Shown: piece by piece, positions 57,137 through 64,000 of the stretch
How the letters are laid out: every line of letters begins with the position of its first letter
Position numbering within the stretch: position 1 is the first letter of the stretch
Assembly (NCBI GenBank): GCA_013339765.2
Contig: CM023449.1
Location: 109,299,849-109,363,848, forward strand
Origin: Haemaphysalis longicornis
Taxonomy: Eukaryota > Arthropoda > Arachnida > Ixodida > Ixodidae
DNA: 64,000 nucleotides
Direction of reading: 5' to 3'
Made by a program: the position numbers and the translations under genes
The notes under the pieces: model-generated
What the model was told of the DNA's origin: nothing
Database searches by the model: none
Seen by the model: the letters and a program-made list of their open reading frames with translations, nothing else

Positions 57137-58341
57137 TCAGCCACCGCGATGCCCCAATGAAAGATTGCCGATATAGTGTTTAATATTACGTGTAGGTTTT
57201 TTTGTTTTTCTGTAATTTCGCTTCGTACTTTGATTGATTTGTAGGTATTTGTGGAAGTTAGTTAGTGAGTGAGTGTGTGAATGACTGAATGATGAGCGAC
57301 TGAGTAAGGGAGGGAGGGAGGGAGGGGAGGGAGGGAGGGAAAAGGAGTAAGGGACTGCGGATGCTGTTTTTGTCTACGGTTTCCTTTGCCAAACCTGCTA
57401 CACATTTACCGCGAAGAGGATGTTCCTGTGGCATCACGAACCACATAATCCATGTCACAGATCTATGAACAAAAATAAAGAGAAAGTAACTAGGCGTGTA
57501 GCCTAATCTGGCACGATGCCGTAAAGAGTCCATTTGTGGCACGGGAAGGCAGCAGAGAGGGCAGGAGGAAATGGTAACGCAGGAGACGAGACCCGGGTGC
57601 ACGCATCGCATTTATCGGCCGCTACAGCCGTTTACCTGAGCCGGTGTCGTTCAGCAAGTCGGCTGCGCGAGTTGGCACGCACAGTGTCCTCCATATGTCA
57701 CGGCCAACAAGGAAAAAGGTCCTTTGCTCTATCGTCAAGACCGCATTGAACACAGCTGCTGGTCACCCAAAAAGGAAGAAGAAGTTTTCTCACCAACTCT
57801 ACTTTTTGGCTCAGTAGAGTTGACTGGGATCGATAGTCCCTAGGCCGGAGGGGGCACTTAATTAGAGATGCAAAGATTTAGAGGGTGGGATTGGTAAAGT
57901 TTGTTGCATTAAATTGCTTTACGGTATTCGCACGAGCGAAAAACAATGTTCCTGGCAGACTCATATCCAGGGAGGATGTTTGGATGTGTTCACATTCGTC
58001 CCGTAAAATTTTGGTTGCGCTGCCCACGAAAAGCTCAAGATCCCGGGTGCAAGAAGAAACACCACTACAAGAAGTTTTTTACTCCTGTTTAATTAGGGGA
58101 AACGGATATTGAAGAAATAAAGCTCTCTGGCCTGCAGAGGGATATTAGGACATAAGGAAATTTCTTCCGAATTATATTAGCAACAGGCGATGTCACAAGA
58201 ACGTGTAGTTCCACGATGACCTAGAGTGAGGAGTACTCCGGAGGCGGTCGCCGTCGTAATCGGCACTTAGAGACAGAAAATTGCAAGGCCGCCCGACTAG
58301 GTTTAAAGTTGTAAAATTGACAGTTGCGCTAGTTGGTTTTG
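57137..58341. other. No recognised gene; G/A-rich simple repeat
   Basis: A (GGGA)n-type repeat lies at 57307-57343, next to GAGTGAGTG-type sequence (57263-57280). No supported ORF. Confidence 0.45.
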
Positions 58342-58442
58342 ATTCATCGTAAGAAGCGCTTAATACGGGACACAGAAGAGAATAGCGCCGTTGTGTGTGT
58401 AATATCTTCTGTGTCTCCTTTTTTGCGCTTCTTACAATGAAT
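58342..58442. repeat. Small palindromic hairpin element, copy 2
   Basis: Arms 58342-58379 and 58405-58442 are reverse complements with about seven mismatches (ATTCAT.GTAAGAAGCGC...GACACAGAAGA). The 25-base loop AATAGCGCCGTTGTGTGTGT.. resembles the reverse complement of the loop of copy 1. Confidence 0.65.
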
Positions 58443-58834
58443 GTTTAGAGCTGTGACCCGCATCTATATATTTCTGGCTTGGAGAGAGCACCTACCCTCA
58501 CGAAACCTTTCCTACCTCTCGTTTATCATTACTAAACATCCGCTTTTGTATGCTTGACACACGCACTCCGAAGCGGCCTGGCGCATCGACCCTATGACAA
58601 CAGTTACCATAGAGGTTCGTCCAGCCAACCAGTACAGTTTGAGCCTAAACGCCAAAGCGTTTTTGTCTTCTTCTTCCCTTCTGCCTGTTCCCACCAACCA
58701 CTTTTGCGTGGGGCACCGGGCCCTATGTTGCTGGGGTGCTGATAGAGCAGCTATGACACAGAAACTGCATTAAGTGAGGACTAGAAGACTGGCAATTGCC
58801 GGAAGATTGTCGTTCCGGAGTCGTCAACAATGTA
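58443..58834. other. No recognised gene
   Basis: Unassigned sequence. Confidence 0.4.
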
Positions 58835-58912
58835 TTTATTTTTATTTATTTATTTTTACAATACTGGGAACCTTGAGAGCTCCAAGCAGGAGTGGGATGT
58901 CCAATCCCGGAA
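58835..58912 (-). repeat. LINE 3' end scrap with (TAAA)n tail
   Basis: On the minus strand, CAAGGTTCCCAGTATTGTAA followed by AAATAAATAAATAAAA resembles the 3' ends of CR1/L2-like LINEs seen at 12.5 and 47.5 kb. No coding part. Confidence 0.35.
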
Positions 58913-61594
58913 GACAAGCGTACGAATACAAGTTCAATACATGGACTCATGGACACATAATCAACAGATAAGTATGCATACACTGTACATTCGATGGCAG
59001 CAAGGGTGCACACTCTGGCAAAACATCTCAATCGAAAAATTATGGGAAAAGTGAGTTTTGTATTGGACAGTACGGGCAAACAATGGTTTAATACTTCGGC
59101 TGTGTTTGTGACGAGACGCTCGACCAGGGTGGTTAGTGTCCACCTTGTGTCCACCCGGTTCTCTGCAAAATAAATGACAAATCTGAGCATACTGGCAGGG
59201 CTACGGTCAAGCAACGAATATTTTTTATTTGCCTGAAAACAAGCATCTGAAACTTCTACATTGAAACTCTTCTATTTTTTCACAAATGAAATTGTGGACG
59301 AGTAGTTGTAATTCCGGCTTCGGAAATGATAAGATTCGTTGGGGAAAAGAAAACTTGGAAACAATCCGCCTCAATATTCCTCTGGGACGGCTAAAAACGT
59401 AATATAGGAATAAAACAGTAAGAAACAGCAGAACAAAATTGACATTGAGGTAAAGTCCTTCCAGTTGCACTTACAAGGAACCTAGCTGATACCCGTGTTC
59501 GGTGACAATGGTCGTGAAACGTTGAGGTACTACATGTAATCTGTTTGGAAGCATTTATATATATTCAGCCCTATTTACTGCTGCACGCGGGGGCGAAAAT
59601 ATACAGGTCCCACACAATGCCGTTAACTTCGTTGGCGTTCCCACAAGTTTGATATTCTTACGATACTTTGGCTGGATTTACAGCTCCGTCTAGTAACGTG
59701 AGCTACAAATCTTGTTATTTATATTTTTATGCCAGATTTATTAATAATAACTTCCCCTATCGGTCTTATCTTGCAGAAAAACGCCAAACATTATTCTGCT
59801 TGTGCACAAAAACTGCCACGATAGGCGGCCGTTTGTTTTTCCTTCGATTGCGTTCGCAATTAAATTCGATTTTCCTACAGTTTATTTCTGAGGTTACTAG
59901 CGGGGGAGAATGTCGAATTCTCTGAGAGACCACGGCTGTATTCATAAAAGGCTCCAACAGGCTTGCTCTTTAGTTCAATCAAGTCATCCCAAAAGAGATA
60001 TGCCAGTTTTCGTACTTAGGATAGAGATCGGATTCCCCCCTCCTGCGCCACCCCTCCCCGCGTCGGCTTGCTGACACATAGCTAACTTCTTGGAACAAAA
60101 GGGGGTCTGGTCCGTAGGTGGGACCACAACGCGTTAAACCGTTCCAGTGCAACCTCATCCACGCTCTCAAGTTACGATCTCGTGTTTCTCTGCCGCGACT
60201 CATGCCAGTCCGGACCACCTTCACTGCTTTCCCTTAGATCCCGTTTTCCATTCCTCTCTTTCATTATAGCACAGTGCATATTGATAAAAACGCAAATGAC
60301 GATAAGCCGTGGCGTGGCATCCGTCCGCAGGAGTGGACGACACCTTTCGGTGAGAGTCTTGCATATATTCTATTCTATGAAGATGCCTGACTCTCGAATA
60401 ATAATTTTCCTAAGGGCGAAACGTTTACACTGTAAGGCCATGAGAAGATGAGAAGACGGGAGTGGCGCGTACCGTCGTGCACTACATCCAGGACGACTTG
60501 GAGGTGGAGTGGGGCCACGTCGTCTGGCCCGGTATGACCCATGGTCGGTTAGGTACATTCTGTAAATACTGTTAATACACCATCCACACTTCTCATAGCT
60601 CATGTCCTGCGTTTTTCAATAGCGGAACAAAGCATTCATTTGCAACATTTTAGAGATAAAAAACACCCCCATTGAACTGCGTGAATTCTTACGAAAGTTG
60701 TTTTAGTATCCACGTTCGCAATATCCTGTACTCGCCGTAACTAGGCTGCTTGTTCTGCACAAATTTATTTCTTGTTTTCGGTACAAGGAGCACAATATTG
60801 AAAGAGTCGAATCGAAGCACGAACTCTAAATTGGTGTAGCGGGAGAAAAAGAATGAATTTACGCTGATGCGATGTTCTCGTCCGCTGGTCTTGATCTCGC
60901 TCTTCGCATTTGGATCTTGTTAAAATTGGATTTGCTGCCGACTGTTTGATGGTGGTTCGACATTCCAATTAAATAAACCTTATTAGAAAGCCTATTCTCG
61001 GAACGCAGCTCAAAACGGCACACTCAGATATTATAGCGGGTCTTGAAGCGCTCAAAAGTGTTGTTCCCAGCAGCTTGAAAAACCCGCGCCGGGATATAAT
61101 GGTATAAGCCATTTTGCGCTGCCCCTATTTTGACTAGAAATAAGCTTTACCGGGAACAAAAAATTGTACTCTGCCGAAAAAGAGCAGCCTGTACCACCAT
61201 CATCATTAACAAAAGAGAGCTTTATATTTTATATATAGAGCCTTACCATGATGACGGGACACCCTTGAATAGTGTTCATAACATAAATACTTTGGATTTA
61301 CACTTACTTACGATCGTACATTGGGTGCGCACATAACAAGCAGTACGCTTCGGCAATATGCAATATATTCCATGTAAAAATCAAATCATTTCCGTCTAAC
61401 GACGACGATGGTTGAAACGCGAAAATTTCTATCATGAGGAAATAAAATAGCCAAGTGCCGAAGTCAACACCGCAGCAATCAATGCCAAAGCGTCAACGTC
61501 AAGGGTAAACGGCCTGCGTGCTTCACTTCAAACTCAGACGAGAGCAAAAGAATTCCTCGCGAAGACGCTGAGTGGTCCACCCCCATGCCACGTC
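58913..61594. other. No recognised gene
   Basis: No domain or ORF of interest. Long AT-rich stretches. Confidence 0.45.
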
Positions 61595-61775
61595 GGCCAT
61601 GTCAGAGTGGCAATTGGATAGACGTCGGCTTCATAACGTGAAGGGCCCAAGTTCAATTGCGATCACGGAAATCGTTTTGTTTTTCTGTAGTCATCATCAT
61701 CATCATCATCATCACGTGCCATCCCATTGTGTAAAGGTGGCTTTCCTGCAGTGCGTTTTGTTTACAAGACCTCCA
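61595..61775 (+). repeat. tRNA-derived SINE, family B, with (CAT)n
   Basis: Head containing GTGGCAATTGGATAGACG, B-box-like AGTTCAATTGC, a T-rich stretch, (CAT)n at 61691-61714, then GTGGCTTTCCTGCAGTGCGTTTT. Head and tail match the 3685 copy. Confidence 0.6.
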
Positions 61776-63261
61776 TCAGTGAAACCAAGAAATCTACGTT
61801 TTGAAACCTTGTCTAATGACTGCGACCGCTGCTTGGGAACTGATAGCTTATACGACATTTATTAGAGAACTCCCAGAATACGCAAATGTGATATGGTTTC
61901 CACAGTCCATCACCCCCATCAAAAAGTTAAGCATGTGCAAGACCTTAAGCTTCCTCCACAACGAATACAATCAAAAACTCCGCGAGCACGACTGAAGCAT
62001 GCTTGGTTAAAATTTTTGTGCCAACTAATTTACAACAATTATAAGTTCGACAAGTATAAATACGGATTTTTCGCCTCATACGCCACAAACGTGACTGCAT
62101 CTTTTCTGAATATCTAGTAGTAACATCTCGTTCATGTATTCGTTTTTCCCCATTGCAACACGCCAGTGAAATCGGCTGGACTTGACGATAACGGAAATGG
62201 AGTTGTTATATAGGTTAAGCTAGATTTATCAATACAGACAAGGCTGCCTATCGATTATTGCCTCTCACGTCAGTCGCTTCCCAATGGGAGCTGAAGGGAC
62301 GCTTGATGCATGTCCGGCGGTATGTGCACCATTGGAATAAGCGGAGAAAATAGGCCTTCAGCAGAATCAAGAGATCTAGTTCGTTCTTGTACATACAATG
62401 ATATCTGGGTAGTATGGATGCCATTAATATCAACACTCCTCAGTATGGGCGAAATATTCGGCGACCGGTTTTTCGGCATGAAAGGCAGACCTGTCAATAT
62501 AAAAACCCTAAGTCCGCACTACAGACGGGTATTCTGGAGAAGAAAGGGATAAATACGGGCATTTTTGTCATGTTAGTATGGACACGGGTCCACAAAGATG
62601 AAATCGAAAAAAATGGCTGGTGACCCCAGAGGCCCCAGCACGTACCAGGTATTTACTTTTGGCCGCAGCATACAAAGCCGAAGCGTACATTTATTTCGGA
62701 ATGCTCTCCCTCCCATTACTATCGGATTAGATTGCAAATATTCTTGATAAGCAAGCTGCACAACAATTTAGGGAGGGACGACAGGGTGACACCCTTTCCC
62801 CATGAAACAAGGTTTGCCAGCGCGGCATATTCCGGAAAGGGCAAGTCCCGATGCTCAGAACCAAATAGCATGACGATAATAGTTCCTGCCAATATTCGCT
62901 GCTCATAAAAGGCAAGTCAGTTCACTTCTCTGCTCAGTTTAGCGAAGGCAATAGCCTGTGTTAGCGTTAACGAACCGAGCTTCCGCTCAGCTGAAAAAGA
63001 AAATATTCCAGTTAAAAGTGAAATACCTTCAGCAGATGTTCAAAACTGGAAAGGCTGAATTAAACAAAATTTGGCATGGATCTTGCGAAGCGGATGTTGC
63101 GCGCAATTTTTAAAGAACCCAGATATCCTCATTTGTTTGGTTTTTCGGGTAAGATTATTCCTTAATTTCTGTGTTTTTACCTTGATTGTTTAGTATGGAC
63201 GTCTGACATTATATACGACATTTCTGGGTAAGAGTGTCCTTTATAATACCAAGGCATGGCT
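61776..63261. other. No recognised gene
   Basis: Unassigned sequence. Short frames without domains. Confidence 0.45.
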
Positions 63262-63350
63262 GTAGTGAAATAGCGCTTAATGCAAGGACGAGGAGCATCT
63301 TCATGTGTCTCCTCATCTTCCGTCTTCGTCTTTAGCTCTCTTTCACTATA
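63262..63350. repeat. Small palindromic hairpin element, copy 3 (diverged)
   Basis: Left arm GTAGTGAAATAGCGCTTAAT.. (63262-63294) pairs imperfectly with the right arm at 63309-63350. AGCGCTTAAT also occurs in the left arm of copy 2. Confidence 0.45.
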
Positions 63351-64000
63351 AACTAGGCGTCATACGGGCCAAAACACGGAAGCGTATTACCGCCACCTAG
63401 GGGAGGCATGACCAACAATGTAAATCTTTATATTTTTCGTGACGCTACGCCGCCCGGTGGACAGTACTCGGGCCAGAAGCACGCGGAAAGGCTACTAGTT
63501 AGTGAGGAAGGGCCTGAAAAATCAACATTAAAGTAGCTGTTCCGAAAAAATAAGCTGACGCGATAGCCACTGTGATGCAGGTGGCGTTGATACAAAGCTA
63601 ACTTTCATTGTCACGCGCATATCATGTTTCATATGTGCAACATTTTTACCTGTTTTATTCGTTTGTTCTTAGAGCGAAGCTGTATGTGCCTAACACCCCC
63701 TTTCCTGGTTTTCATTCCACTGAAGCCGCTGCCTTCGGCAATGCTTCTACGCACCGTGCATCCACCGATCCCTCTTTCGCGAGTTGCGCAATCGGGTGGT
63801 AACGGCGCGAGCATCGTTATCAGCTGTTGCACTTTAAAATTGCTATGGGACGGATGCTTATCGCTCGCTGGGAACAAGAAGAGCGGTATATTAAGGAGCG
63901 TCGACGCGCACTGAAGCGCGATTGGGCGCCAGAATAACGGAAAGCCCTTGCTACAGAATGAGCAGCTTCCGCAGTTGTCGCCTGAAGTTCCACGTTCTCG
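63351..64000. other. No recognised gene
   Basis: Unassigned sequence to the window end. Confidence 0.4.

Overview
The window looks like repeat-rich, intergenic DNA from an arthropod, most probably a hard tick (Ixodida). Introns, bacterial operons, rRNA and CRISPR arrays are not seen. The tick assignment is an inference from the repeat content: several copies of a tRNA-headed SINE ending in (TCAA)n that resembles the ixodid 'Ruka' family, plus a mixture of Ty3/gypsy, CR1/L2-like, I-like and Tx1/L1-like retrotransposons and a Penelope-like fragment. I see no convincing complete host gene. The best candidate for host coding sequence is a short THAP-like first exon on the minus strand near 22.5 kb.

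Layout. 1-1977 is the gag-protease half of a gypsy element. Its reading continues without overlap at 23905, where the protease-to-RT linker, RT, RNase H, integrase and a 424-bp LTR follow up to 28222. The ~21.9 kb between the halves is bounded by a perfect 21-bp inverted repeat (1978-1998 and 23884-23904). That interval holds degenerate SINEs of three families, an inverted pair of Penelope-like fragments (6.2-7.0 kb), a short minisatellite (8.0-8.2 kb), two 3' ends of CR1/L2-like LINEs (10.1-10.7 and 11.9-12.5 kb), about 4.5 kb of sequence that looks like consensus error (12.5-17.0 kb), and a minus-strand Tx1/L1-like LINE (17.8-21.7 kb) split by a tandem repeat.

28.2-37 kb is mostly unrecognised sequence with a 678-bp pogo/Tigger-type MITE (32248-32925), SINE fragments, a (TCAA)n tandem duplication and a diverged dispersed repeat. 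37.3-43.1 kb is a direct tandem duplication of about 2.9 kb, either genuine or a retained haplotype. Its right edge lies inside an I-like LINE: the presumed ORF1 end is in both copies, and endonuclease and RT follow only the second copy (43.1-44.45 kb). RT, RNase H and the C-terminus of that LINE resume at 48.46-50.4 kb. Between them sits a CR1/L2-like LINE (44.64-47.5 kb), itself interrupted by a SINE with an 11-bp target-site duplication. This gives a three-level nest.

52.39-57.14 kb is the best-preserved element: a LINE with a repeated 5' leader, an intact ORF1 (PHD finger, coiled coil, RNA-binding-like domain), an ORF2 (endonuclease + RT) broken by a single apparent frameshift at a T-run, and a 3' UTR with a 28-bp triplicate. 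57.1-64.0 kb has no recognised genes, only SINE/LINE scraps and small palindromic hairpins.

Three blocks (about 9.62-10.13, 12.5-17.0 and 24.07-24.71 kb) consist almost entirely of inflated homopolymer runs. I treat them as assembly artefacts and annotate no genes there. I found no clear previously undescribed functional system. The most interesting items are structural: the 22-kb inverted-repeat-bounded interruption, the nested LINE/SINE set, the hairpin family and the near-intact LINE.
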